A stretch of 64,000 nucleotides of DNA, from positions 1,349,121 to 1,413,120 of the forward strand of contig NC_015577.1 in the NCBI RefSeq assembly GCF_000214355.1, read 5' to 3'. The notes under the pieces are model-generated. The model saw only the letters and a list, made by a program, of their open reading frames with translations. It was not told where the DNA came from and ran no database searches. The position numbers and the translations under genes were made by a program. This document shows, piece by piece, positions 34,475 through 42,678 of the stretch (position 1 is the stretch's first letter; each line of letters begins with the position of its first letter). The stretch is from Leadbettera azotonutricia ZAS-9. Its GTDB lineage: Bacteria > Spirochaetota > Spirochaetia > Treponematales > Breznakiellaceae.

Positions 34475-36646
34475 TTAAATAGATTCCTCCCAGGTATCCG
34501 TATTCAGGGTATCTTTATCCCTCCCTTTAGCACCGGTACTATTTCCCATGCTTTGGGCGATTTTGCCGAAGGTTCTTGTCAATTCGGACTGGGATACGAA
34601 CAGGGCATTTGCGTTAGACGAAGAAATATTCTGCAGGAAACATTCGTCTGCAGCGCCAAACCCAATGGCCGCAACTTCAATATTTTCTGAGTGGCATTTT
34701 TTTGCCGCCGTGATCGCCTTATCCTGAGCATCCCATACACCGTCGGCCAGTATAATGGCAAAACGCCTGCCCCTCCGGCCGGACAGCTCATTCCTGATTT
34801 CCGTAAAAGGATGGGCAGAATTTCCATATCCTGTCTGGCCACAGCTAATGTGCCTGATGGCGGCGCTGCATTTTTTGGCGTCGGATGTGAGGTGTTGGAC
34901 AACTTCAGAATTATCCGATACGGCAACTACCCCAACCTGTGTTGCAGACATATCCATTTGACTGACAAAGGAGCACATAGCGTCCTGAGCGTCCTTTAAT
35001 GGCGCGCCGCTCATACTGCCAGAGACATCGACTGCCAGCATGACGAATGTTTCTTCTTTTGCCTTGAATTCCTCCGGGTCAAGGGGCCGCCCATACTTTG
35101 ACATATCATCGGGCACCGGTTCTTTGTGTATAGGCAAGTCAACGGTATCTTTATCCTGGCGGGCCTGGACATGTATTACCCCGTTCTGATCGTAGCTGTA
35201 CTGAACCCGCAGAATCGTCTGCCCGCCATTGACGTGGCGAATTCCCGAAACCACAAATTTATAGGGTATCACGCAATCCAGGGGCTTTTTGTCGCCCTGC
35301 AAAACATAGATTTCCAGCTCGTTTTCTTCCCTGGAACTTGTATAAAATTTGAAGGCCCGGGCAGATTTTACCGGTATGGAGTTATTGGCAGGTATAATCG
35401 TTTCGTTAATATACTCTGTCCCTTCCTGATTAATCGCGATAATGCCCATTGCATGGGTGGTAACATCGCTGACTTTAAGAAGGGTGATATTGGATATGCG
35501 CTTCTCCTGGCCAATGGCGGTATTAATGCCCGAAGGTTTTTTTGCCCTGCTGTTTGCCCCTGACGGGATGGCTGCAAGGGTTGTGTAAACAGGTTCTTTT
35601 AGGACAGTCTGAACTGCCGCGCCGAGAGCCACTGCCTCATCGGGGTTTACATGGGATATTGGTTTTTTCCCCGATAGGCCAAGAAGGTAATTTGATACCT
35701 GGGGCATCCTCGTTAAACCGCCGACCAGCAGGATGTCAGTTATATCCGGCCAGCGTACGCCTGCATCCTTCAGGACTGTTGTGCAAAGGGTCCCGGTCCT
35801 ATTCAATAAAGCCACAGTAAGGTTTTCAAATTCTTCGCGTTTAATTTCGATTGTGCATTGCCCGAACCCGGGGATACTCACGGGGATTTTAACGGATGCC
35901 TTTTGGGATAGCTGCTTTTTACAAGACTCAGCCAGCCTTGTTACCAGGGTGAGGGTTTCCTGATCCTCCCGTGGATCAATGCCGGTTTCGTCCAATACTT
36001 TTTCCGCCATAAGCTTGCCAAGCATGGCGTCCCAGTCCCTGCCGCCAAGGATATGATCCCCGGATGTCGCAATTGTGGAAAGATCGTTTTCGCGCTCCAT
36101 TGCCACAAGGGTAACATCGCAGGTGCCCCCGCCTAAATCGAAAACCAGTATTTTGGCATTGGTTCTCCAATGGTTAAGGCCATAGGCAATAGCGGCAGCA
36201 GTGGGCTCATTGATAATTTTGCGGACTTTTAAACCCGCCAGGCGGGCGGCCTTCATGGTGGCTTCCCGTTCTTTGGAATAAAAATAAGCCGGCACGGTTA
36301 TTACCGCTTCCTCAATCGGCTCTTTCATAACAAACTCGGCATCTTCTTTTAGATGGCGCAGAAGGATGGCAGAAAGATCCTCGGCAGTATAATCCTTGCC
36401 CCCTATGGTGCAGTAGGTTTTATCCAGGCCCATATTCCGCTTGAAGCTTGCCGCGCAATCGGCGACCCCGGCATCGAAAGCATCCTTCGCTTCCGAACCG
36501 AACACCAGGCCTTCATCAGTAAACTGAATAATAGACGGCGTAGTATTGCTGCCTTCCCTGTTGGGAATAATTTTTGGCAGCCCTGTATTGCTGTCTATAA
36601 GCGCTACTGCGGAAAATGTCGTGCCTAAATCTATACCCACCACCAT
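34475..36646 (-). CDS. HSP70 ATPase fused to a von Willebrand A domain
   Basis: Residues of about 1-350 form an HSP70 actin-like ATPase: MVVGIDLGTTFSAV, VFDLGGGTCDVTLV, LLVGGLTRMPQV. A shortened substrate-binding part follows to about 500. The usual alpha-helical lid is missing. In its place is a vWA domain (about 530-690) with an intact metal site, DVSGSMSG (Asp540), plus a Thr/Asp pair further on (LADGVWDAQD). vWA domains bind partner proteins through a metal ion. The fusion suggests that client or partner recognition is done by the vWA module. The gene follows the HSP70 gene by 3 nt. It is 723 aa, against about 640 for DnaK. Confidence 0.88.
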   Translation of the reverse strand: MVVGIDLGTTFSAVALIDSNTGLPKIIPNREGSNTTPSIIQFTDEGLVFGSEAKDAFDAGVADCAASFKRNMGLDKTYCTIGGKDYTAEDLSAILLRHLKEDAEFVMKEPIEEAVITVPAYFYSKEREATMKAARLAGLKVRKIINEPTAAAIAYGLNHWRTNAKILVFDLGGGTCDVTLVAMERENDLSTIATSGDHILGGRDWDAMLGKLMAEKVLDETGIDPREDQETLTLVTRLAESCKKQLSQKASVKIPVSIPGFGQCTIEIKREEFENLTVALLNRTGTLCTTVLKDAGVRWPDITDILLVGGLTRMPQVSNYLLGLSGKKPISHVNPDEAVALGAAVQTVLKEPVYTTLAAIPSGANSRAKKPSGINTAIGQEKRISNITLLKVSDVTTHAMGIIAINQEGTEYINETIIPANNSIPVKSARAFKFYTSSREENELEIYVLQGDKKPLDCVIPYKFVVSGIRHVNGGQTILRVQYSYDQNGVIHVQARQDKDTVDLPIHKEPVPDDMSKYGRPLDPEEFKAKEETFVMLAVDVSGSMSGAPLKDAQDAMCSFVSQMDMSATQVGVVAVSDNSEVVQHLTSDAKKCSAAIRHISCGQTGYGNSAHPFTEIRNELSGRRGRRFAIILADGVWDAQDKAITAAKKCHSENIEVAAIGFGAADECFLQNISSSNANALFVSQSELTRTFGKIAQSMGNSTGAKGRDKDTLNTDTWEESI

Positions 36647-36649
36647 GAT

Positions 36650-38293
36650 TTATGCTTCGCTCGTAGTTGTTATTGCAGCAAGGGCTGTGGTCGCTTTTTT
36701 CAGCTCTTCCTCAGTAAGGGTGTTATCCGAAATCAGCGAAGTTTCGACTGTATCCCCTGTCTTGCTGTTGACAGCCTTTACAAAGAGGCCGCTTGGGTCC
36801 AGTTTGAAGGTAACTTCTATCGGGGAATTCTTGGGTGTGTGAGTCGGCAGGCCGAGTGTCAATTCTCCAATCTTTTTCATTTTCAGCGCAGGATCGGTGT
36901 ATTGCTCATTGCCTTCGCTGTCTACGCATGGCACAAGCTGCCTGTTGTTTGGATCATCAGAAGAGTTTTCGAATACCCGTATGAGTATCTCTTGCTGATT
37001 ATCCGCCATAGTAGCGTAGTTCCCTGTAGCCTCAACAGGGGAATCTTCGCCTATCAATATCAGGTTGTCGACTTTGTATTCGTTGTCAAACATAACGCCG
37101 GGGCCGAAAGAACGAGGGGCTTTATCATTTACTTTCATGGGTTTTCCGATTAGGGGAAGAACCCCGCTCTTGTCCCCCGCACTGCCGGCATTTGGGTTTT
37201 CAGCCAAAAGCTGTTCATTTACCTTCATGGCCGCGTACAATGCCGCGCCTTTGGCAACTGCCAAATCCGGATCTTCCCTGCGGACCTTATTAGGGAACCG
37301 TTCACTGATGGTGTTAAAAACCATGGGCATGAATGTAGAACCGCCCACGAGCAAAACGATATCAATATCCTGTTCGCTAAGCTTTGACTTACCCAGTATG
37401 CTGTCTATAAAACCGGTTGTTTGAGCGACCAGGTCTTTGGTCATATCATTAAACTGTTCCTGGGTAACCTCAAGCTTTGTAGTATCCCCGTTATAACTTA
37501 TAGTTGCTTTTGTGGAAGCCAATTGGGAGAGCTTTTTCTTGATTCCCTCGACATTGCTCCGTATGGCTTGCTTAAGCCCCACATCGGAATCTTCCGGCGT
37601 GGTCCCATTCTCGTTGCAATAGGCAATCAATAGATGCTGAAAGAGCCTGTCGTCCCAGTCTTTGCCGCCCAGCCTGTCGTTGCCATCGGTAGCAATTATA
37701 TCAATATTCGCGGCATCATTGTTGTCAACACTCATTTTAAGAATTGAAACATCAAAGGTGCCGCCGCCCAGATCATATACCATTATGGTGCGATTTTCCT
37801 TAAACTCCCGGGCGCAATAATTCAAGGCTGCGGCAGTGGGTTCGTTTATGATGCTTAAAACATTAAAACCAGCTACTTCGCCTGCCTGCCTTGTGGCATT
37901 GCGCTCTTCAATGCCGAAATACGCAGGGCAGGTGATAACCACATCATGGACATCATGGCCCTGCTCTTTTGCATATTCGGAAAGGCGCTTGAGTATGAGG
38001 GAAGACAGGGTGATAGGGTTATACTTTATGCCGCCGAAATTAAACGTACGGCCATCCGCCTTGCCTATGTCGCGCTTGATGAATTGAATAACCCTGTCTC
38101 CTTCGAGTTCGGATGAATTTTTCGCTATGTCTCCGATAACAGGGGTGTCGCTCTCATCTGCAGGGAAATAAACCGCAGACGCAAGGGTTGGTTTTCCCTC
38201 AATCTGATTTTCAATGATAACAGGCTTGCCATTATCATCCAATGTAGAGATGGCAGAATAGGTCGTGCCAAGGTCTATGCCGTAAGTAGCCAT
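36650..38293 (-). CDS. HSP70 chaperone (DnaK paralogue, short C-terminus)
   Basis: The 547-aa protein has all phosphate and connect motifs of HSP70: ATYGIDLGTTYSAIS, VYDLGGGTFDVSIL, IINEPTAAALNYC, VLLVGGSTFMPMV. The substrate-binding beta domain is present (about 400-520; LTLGLPTHTPKNSPIEVTFK) but the lid is cut to a short helix (TEEELKKATTALAAITTTSE). It lacks the EEVD-like tail and is shorter than housekeeping DnaK. AAGGAGG precedes the start. It is flanked by the GrpE-like gene and the HSP70-vWA gene, and so is probably devoted to this operon rather than general folding. Confidence 0.9.
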   Translation of the reverse strand: MATYGIDLGTTYSAISTLDDNGKPVIIENQIEGKPTLASAVYFPADESDTPVIGDIAKNSSELEGDRVIQFIKRDIGKADGRTFNFGGIKYNPITLSSLILKRLSEYAKEQGHDVHDVVITCPAYFGIEERNATRQAGEVAGFNVLSIINEPTAAALNYCAREFKENRTIMVYDLGGGTFDVSILKMSVDNNDAANIDIIATDGNDRLGGKDWDDRLFQHLLIAYCNENGTTPEDSDVGLKQAIRSNVEGIKKKLSQLASTKATISYNGDTTKLEVTQEQFNDMTKDLVAQTTGFIDSILGKSKLSEQDIDIVLLVGGSTFMPMVFNTISERFPNKVRREDPDLAVAKGAALYAAMKVNEQLLAENPNAGSAGDKSGVLPLIGKPMKVNDKAPRSFGPGVMFDNEYKVDNLILIGEDSPVEATGNYATMADNQQEILIRVFENSSDDPNNRQLVPCVDSEGNEQYTDPALKMKKIGELTLGLPTHTPKNSPIEVTFKLDPSGLFVKAVNSKTGDTVETSLISDNTLTEEELKKATTALAAITTTSEA

Positions 38294-38294
38294 A

Positions 38295-38936
38295 TTATTC
38301 CTCCTTAGTTATGGTGCTGTCAAAAAAATATACATCCACAGCCTCAGGGACAAGAACCCGGGGGCCGATATGGAAACCGGTATTGTAACTTTTTACTACC
38401 GTGCCGTGCAGTTCCTTATCGGCTGTCGGAACTTTGCCGCGAATCCGGCTGTAGCGTTTTGAAACCTGCCCGCCTATAACACTTAAATAGCTTTCTACGC
38501 CATTTTCAGTTAATAGCTGTTCTATATCGCCGAACATATTGCCAAAATTCTTGCGCAGCTTTTGATCCTCAAGCCTTTCGAGATTATTGGCATAATCTGC
38601 ATAAATGCGGCTTATTGCCGACAAGACCGGATCAAGAAGCTGCCTGAACAGGCCGCTGCGGTGCTGTTCAAGTTCCGCCTGCATATTATCCTGAATCCGC
38701 ATAAATGCTGCAAAATCCCTGTGGATTTGGATCATGTCCTGATCATTTTTATCCTGGGCTGATGTGATCATAAGGATTTGGTTTTGTATTTCGTTCATCA
38801 GCCGGGCGCATTCTTCATAAGGGGCGCTATTCTGAGGGGCCTCCAATGCAGGTTCCGGGCTAAAATCCACAGGTTCAGGTTGAATCTCATCCGCAGGAAT
38901 ATCGCCTTCTTTTTTTCCCGGTAACTCTTCTTCCAT
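38295..38936 (-). CDS. grpE: GrpE-like nucleotide exchange factor
   Basis: The 213-aa protein has an acidic, low-complexity N-terminus (about 1-40), a long helix (about 45-110; EIQNQILMITSAQDKNDQDM), then a helical bundle and a C-terminal beta wing (ELHGTVVKSYNTGF, GPRVLVPEAVDVYF) in the order found in GrpE. It should dimerise and release ADP from the two HSP70s encoded next to it. It differs a lot from housekeeping GrpE, so it is likely dedicated. AAGGAGGAG precedes the ATG, and the stop is 1 nt before the HSP70 start. No DnaJ gene is in the operon. Confidence 0.78.
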   Translation of the reverse strand: MEEELPGKKEGDIPADEIQPEPVDFSPEPALEAPQNSAPYEECARLMNEIQNQILMITSAQDKNDQDMIQIHRDFAAFMRIQDNMQAELEQHRSGLFRQLLDPVLSAISRIYADYANNLERLEDQKLRKNFGNMFGDIEQLLTENGVESYLSVIGGQVSKRYSRIRGKVPTADKELHGTVVKSYNTGFHIGPRVLVPEAVDVYFFDSTITKEE

Positions 38937-38955
38937 AAAAGCGCTCCTCCTTATA

Positions 38956-40557
38956 TTATTTCAAAATCTCCGTAAGCTTCGCATCATATTGATTTATAAT
39001 CCACATAACAGGTTCCAAAACACCCCAGGGGTCATAGGAATCATTTTCGCTTTTTTCATGCCCCATGGCGCTGATTGGGAAATAATGAACATTGGTGAAT
39101 TGCGCCTTCAGGTTGTTCAACACACCGGACATCCCTATACTGTTCAGATACTCGCGGCAGATGGAATCCCGGGCTTCGTCCTTATTATTGTGATAGCGTT
39201 CAGCATTGTTTTTAAAATTTTCCAGGATTTTTGGCAGCCCAATCTGTTTTTTGATGATATCCACATCGGCCTTTGTTATTACCACTGAGACAGGAATATC
39301 ACTCATTTTTCCTGTCTTGGTATATTTTTTGGAAAACTCTTCTATGTAGCCTGTAATTACGTCGCCGATGTTTGAAGTGGAAAAGTTCATAGGCAGTGTT
39401 CCGCCATGAACGCTTTCGTACTGGGTTCGGACACCTGCCACACTGAAGGGGTCCACCATGAAAATAATGCCTTCGCAGTAGTGGTACTGGTGCTGCCCAA
39501 CTGCCGATTGGTTTTCAAATACTTCGCCGGCAATATCATATATTGAAAGTTGGTGGGATAAATCAGAATTCCTTCTTTTATAAACGATACTGTACATGTT
39601 GGCATTCATGTCATTTGTGGATTCGCTTTTACCGGTAGCAAACCATTTCTCCAATTCATTAAAACTATCCTGAGGGTATGCCTTGATCTCGATGCCATTA
39701 TTTTTCCTGAGGTTTTGAAGGTACAGATGCAAAAAGGATGTTAAAAAGGTTGTTTTCCCGGCGCTTACGCCCCCGACAAGCTGTATGCCGAACTGGCTTG
39801 CGCTGCTTGAAGCAAGCTCATGCCCGCAGTCCGGGCAAATGGCTTCCAGTTTGGATCGGCCATTCAGGAAAGTGCTGGGCAGCTTGCAGCCGCAGGAACA
39901 GGTTGTGGAAAAAATTCCATAAGGGCCGGGAACTAGGTTTGTATGCTTCGTACCGCAGGATGGGCACAGAAATGCAGGTATAGTGCTGCGTTCTTTACAA
40001 TCAGGGCAGCGGGCAGATATAGAATTGACAAGCAGGACAAGGCGGTCGGATATCCAGAGCAGCGTAAAAAGCGCGTATACGATGCACATAAAGGCAAAAA
40101 TAAAAACAAAATGCACCGCCGAAAAAACGGCAGTCCAAAGGCTGCCGAACACCCAAATGACAACTGAGAAAACAATAAAAAACAGCCAGGGAAACATTTT
40201 TATGTACCAAGGGGACCCAAGGCCATTTACCCAGCTCCTTACCTTGCCCCAGGTTTCAACGTTATTTGACCATGCGCCTTTAATGATGTTGCTGATCTGG
40301 TGATACCCAGGCCCAAAAAAATAACTACGCCGGGCCTCCTTAAATGGTTTTTTGGAAGAGGCATCAACATAGGTTGTATAGGGGTTTCTGTTTGCTACAC
40401 ATGATCTTACATAATTGATAAGGGAGACAAGAAAAGCGCTGACAACCCCGATACCGGCAGAGGCCGAAGCAATAATGGACACCAAAGGTATGATAACGTA
40501 TCTGATAAGGAGGTAGAGCAGATAAATAACGATGACAGCTAAAATAATATACCCCAT
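38956..40557 (-). CDS. Membrane-anchored zinc-ribbon P-loop GTPase (double-GTPase type)
   Basis: First gene of the operon, 533 aa. Two hydrophobic segments open it (about residues 2-22 and 24-48) and two more occur at about 122-165 (LFFIVFSVVIWVFGSLWTAV). Zinc ribbons follow at about 182-255 (CPDCKE, CPSCGTK, CSCGCK, CPDCGHE). The GTPase domain has GGVSAGKTTF with Lys268, the switch II-like YDIAGEVF, VITKADVD (TKxD) and a terminal PISAMG. It should sit in the inner membrane with its GTPase in the cytosol. It pairs with the soluble zinc-ribbon GTPase of the same operon. AAGGGGG precedes the ATG. Confidence 0.85.
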   Translation of the reverse strand: MGYIILAVIVIYLLYLLIRYVIIPLVSIIASASAGIGVVSAFLVSLINYVRSCVANRNPYTTYVDASSKKPFKEARRSYFFGPGYHQISNIIKGAWSNNVETWGKVRSWVNGLGSPWYIKMFPWLFFIVFSVVIWVFGSLWTAVFSAVHFVFIFAFMCIVYALFTLLWISDRLVLLVNSISARCPDCKERSTIPAFLCPSCGTKHTNLVPGPYGIFSTTCSCGCKLPSTFLNGRSKLEAICPDCGHELASSSASQFGIQLVGGVSAGKTTFLTSFLHLYLQNLRKNNGIEIKAYPQDSFNELEKWFATGKSESTNDMNANMYSIVYKRRNSDLSHQLSIYDIAGEVFENQSAVGQHQYHYCEGIIFMVDPFSVAGVRTQYESVHGGTLPMNFSTSNIGDVITGYIEEFSKKYTKTGKMSDIPVSVVITKADVDIIKKQIGLPKILENFKNNAERYHNNKDEARDSICREYLNSIGMSGVLNNLKAQFTNVHYFPISAMGHEKSENDSYDPWGVLEPVMWIINQYDAKLTEILK

Positions 40558-40624
40558 AACATGCCCCCTTATTAACCGCTTGAATATATTATTGCCACTG
40601 CTTTTTTGTCTAAATTATCAATTC

Positions 40625-40654
40625 ATAATATTCTATGTATCTGGAAGCTGTCAA
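40625..40654 (-). promoter_or_regulatory. Promoter of the seven-gene GTPase/HSP70 operon
   Basis: Minus strand: perfect TTGACA (40654-40649), 18-bp spacer, TATTAT (40630-40625). The expected leader is about 60 nt, ending with the AAGGGGG ribosome site of the first gene. No heat-shock CIRCE element (TTAGCACTC-N9-GAGTGCTAA) is visible, so HrcA control is not supported. No other good promoter was seen between the seven genes. Confidence 0.6.
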
Positions 40655-40705
40655 GATACCGCCAATAGCGATGAAATCACGTAATTCATTATATTATAAG
40701 TAGTG

Positions 40706-40743
40706 AAAAATGACCTTTGTGAAATATGCAAATGGTCATTTTT
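40706..40743. repeat. 10-bp inverted repeat upstream of integrase
   Basis: AAAAATGACC (40706-40715) and GGTCATTTTT (40734-40743) are perfect inverse copies around an 18-nt centre. It contains the 15-bp word ACCTTTGTGAAATAT (40713-40727) that recurs upstream of the excisionase-like gene. It may be an integrase arm site, an operator or the left attachment region. Confidence 0.5.
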
Positions 40744-40806
40744 AGGTAAATCCTTGTCAGACAAAGAAATAAATCGGCTATGAATGGCGGTTTAAATCTT
40801 AGTTTG

Positions 40807-40839
40807 GCGGGTGTATGCAGGTATGTCTGCAACACCCGC
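40807..40839 (+). promoter_or_regulatory. Hairpin in the integrase leader
   Basis: GCGGGTGT and TGCAG pair with CTGCA and ACACCCGC with one bulged A and a 6-nt loop. The stem ends just before the AAGGGG ribosome site (40841-40846) of the integrase. It has no T-run, so termination is unlikely; translational control or a recombination site is possible. Confidence 0.5.
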
Positions 40840-40853
40840 AAAGGGGTTTAACC

Positions 40854-42269
40854 ATGCGAGTAAGGGAATCTTATTCACTGTACCAGCGGAAGACACCGGC
40901 GGGGGTGGTCTTTTATTATCAGGTGTATGATGAGAACGGGAAACGGCTGTGCGGTCATTCCACGGGGAAAACGACCAAAACGGCGGCAAGGGAGTTTTGC
41001 AACCAGCTTTTGAAGGCCGGAAAGCTGATGCCGGAAAAAGAGAAAAAACCGACCTTTGGGGAGTTTGCCCAAGGGTGGTGGGATTTTGAGACTTGCCGAT
41101 ATACCAAGAGCCGAAACGCCCGGAACGCACTTACCCAGCGATACCTTGATACTGCCAACTACACCCTGAAACAGTATATTTTGCCTTACTTTGAAAAGGC
41201 TCGTGTTGACCTGATTACCGATACCATGATCGATAACTGGCTCATTTCCTTGCTGGACAAGGGCTTTAAAAAAAATACTGCCAATACTGCTTTCAACATT
41301 TTTAGGACTATGTTTACTTACGCTCACCGGAAGTTACGGCTTATTCCGTCCAACCCTTTTGATGTGGTACAAAAGCTCGGCTCGGCCAAAAAAGAAGATG
41401 AGGATGAAGATGATACAGAGGAGCAGGAAGCAATGACCATCCTTACCCCGGAAGAGGTGAAGCTGCTATTTCCTGAAAACTGGGAAGATGTGTGGACTAA
41501 AAAATTTTACTATGTGCTGAACAAGCTGGCGGCTTGTACGGGTATGCGGCTGGGGGAAATGCTGGGGCTGAAAGCCAAGTATGTGTGTGACGGCTATGTG
41601 TATGTCAGAAAACAATTTGATAATTATGGCTACCGGAATGTTAAGACAAAAAAGCCCCGGTATATTCCTATCCCCAAGGGGGTCGAAGATGACCTGCGGG
41701 AGCTTATTGCGAAGAACGGGGACGGGTTTGTTTTTGTTTGGAGACCTAATGCTCCTAAGCCGGTATCGCGGGCTTGTGTAACTATTGAGTACCACCGGGC
41801 ACTTGAAAAGATAGGGATTGCCCGTGATGTACAAACAAAACGGGGGCTGCATATGCACAGTTGGCGGCATTTCTTCAACACCTTCCTCCTGATGGCAAAT
41901 ATATCTGATGACAAGGTAATGGCACTGACGGGGCATACTACTCAAGCTATGAGAAAGCATTACACCCATTTTGATGGCTCTAAGTTTACGGATGTGAAAG
42001 CCTTGCAGGAAAAGATGATGGACCAAAACCCGGCAACCCTTGAACCTGCTCCTACTCCGGCGCAGATACCGGAACCGCTTTCAGCGCCGGGCGGGGCGGT
42101 AAATATCCAGATGCTTAATGTGGTGGTGCCTTCGTCTGAAACGGGCGATCCTATGGCCTGGCTTGAACGGGTGGACTTCTCGATTATTGCGGATGTGGTA
42201 AACGGGAAAAGGCGGGAGCGTGATGTAACGGAGAATAGCGCCGCCATCCATACCCCTGGCGCTGTCTAG
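40854..42269 (+). CDS. Tyrosine recombinase (phage-type integrase)
   Basis: The ATG at 40854 has AAGGGG 7 nt upstream and opens MRVRESYSLYQRKTPAG, a small N-terminal arm-binding beta domain. A core-binding helical domain follows (about 70-170). The catalytic domain has Arg in CTGMRLGEMLGL, HSWRHFF (HxxR), and GHTTQAMRKHYTHF with the nucleophilic Tyr. The total is 471 aa, with a Pro-rich tail of about 80 residues beyond the catalytic core (LEPAPTPAQIPEPLSAPG). It should insert and excise the element. A terminator follows. The divergent neighbour is the GTPase/HSP70 operon promoter, about 200 bp away. Confidence 0.93.
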   Translation: MRVRESYSLYQRKTPAGVVFYYQVYDENGKRLCGHSTGKTTKTAAREFCNQLLKAGKLMPEKEKKPTFGEFAQGWWDFETCRYTKSRNARNALTQRYLDTANYTLKQYILPYFEKARVDLITDTMIDNWLISLLDKGFKKNTANTAFNIFRTMFTYAHRKLRLIPSNPFDVVQKLGSAKKEDEDEDDTEEQEAMTILTPEEVKLLFPENWEDVWTKKFYYVLNKLAACTGMRLGEMLGLKAKYVCDGYVYVRKQFDNYGYRNVKTKKPRYIPIPKGVEDDLRELIAKNGDGFVFVWRPNAPKPVSRACVTIEYHRALEKIGIARDVQTKRGLHMHSWRHFFNTFLLMANISDDKVMALTGHTTQAMRKHYTHFDGSKFTDVKALQEKMMDQNPATLEPAPTPAQIPEPLSAPGGAVNIQMLNVVVPSSETGDPMAWLERVDFSIIADVVNGKRRERDVTENSAAIHTPGAV

Positions 42270-42290
42270 GATTTATAAAAAAGAACTGTG

Positions 42291-42325
42291 AGCCGTCCTT
42301 GGGAAACCGGGGGCGGCTTTTTTTT
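42291..42325 (+). terminator. Terminator after integrase gene
   Basis: AGCCGTCC pairs with GGGCGGCT across an imperfect loop (42291-42318), followed by a run of eight T residues. It lies about 22 nt after the integrase stop codon and should insulate the excisionase and packaging genes from integrase transcription. Confidence 0.7.
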
Positions 42326-42355
42326 GCCTTGGCGTTAAAAAGTCGTCAAAATATT

Positions 42356-42370
42356 ACCTTTGTGAAATAT
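42356..42370 (+). repeat. Second copy of the 15-bp word ACCTTTGTGAAATAT
   Basis: This is an exact copy of 40713-40727 in the same orientation. It lies 32 nt before the excisionase-like gene. The two copies bracket the integrase gene. Shared binding of an element-encoded regulator or Xis/Int is a reasonable guess. Confidence 0.6.
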
Positions 42371-42402
42371 CCAGTTTTTTAATTCCGCGCGAAAGTAGGG
42401 AC

Positions 42403-42678
42403 ATGGAAACAACAAAAACAGTTTGGGCGGAAAAGATAATCGTCATCGAGGACTTGATGACGATTCAGGACGTGGCCCGGATTACCCAATTCAAGGTTTG
42501 CACGATCCGCAAGTTTGTGTTGAAGGACACGATCCCCTATATCAAGGTGGGGGGCGGCTTGCGGTTCCGGCCTTCGGAGATTGCGGCGTGGATTAACGGG
42601 TCTGCGAAAGGCGGCAATTCTGCGGGTTCCCCGTCCGGGCAGGCAGGTATGGGGGCGGATGATGACGGACATAAATAA
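42403..42678 (+). CDS. Excisionase-like helix-turn-helix protein
   Basis: The 91-aa protein is a MerR-like winged helix of the excisionase (HTH_17) type: LMTIQDVARITQFKVCTIRK is the helix-turn-helix, and IPYIKVGGGLRFRPSEIAAW is the wing with the family Arg/Phe/Arg positions. The tail is Gly/Ser-rich. It probably directs excision, or acts as an activator of the packaging genes as AlpA-type proteins do in satellites. Its last codons overlap the start of the next gene by 20 bases, showing translational coupling. Confidence 0.82.
   Translation: METTKTVWAEKIIVIEDLMTIQDVARITQFKVCTIRKFVLKDTIPYIKVGGGLRFRPSEIAAWINGSAKGGNSAGSPSGQAGMGADDDGHK

Noticed and set aside
40558-40853. CIRCE heat-shock element upstream of the HSP70 operon
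   Set aside because: No TTAGCACTC-N9-GAGTGCTAA or close variant could be found in the spacer.
40600-40900. tRNA gene as the attachment site of the element
   Set aside because: No cloverleaf or tRNA-like sequence was seen near the integrase; the attachment core cannot be defined without the right end.
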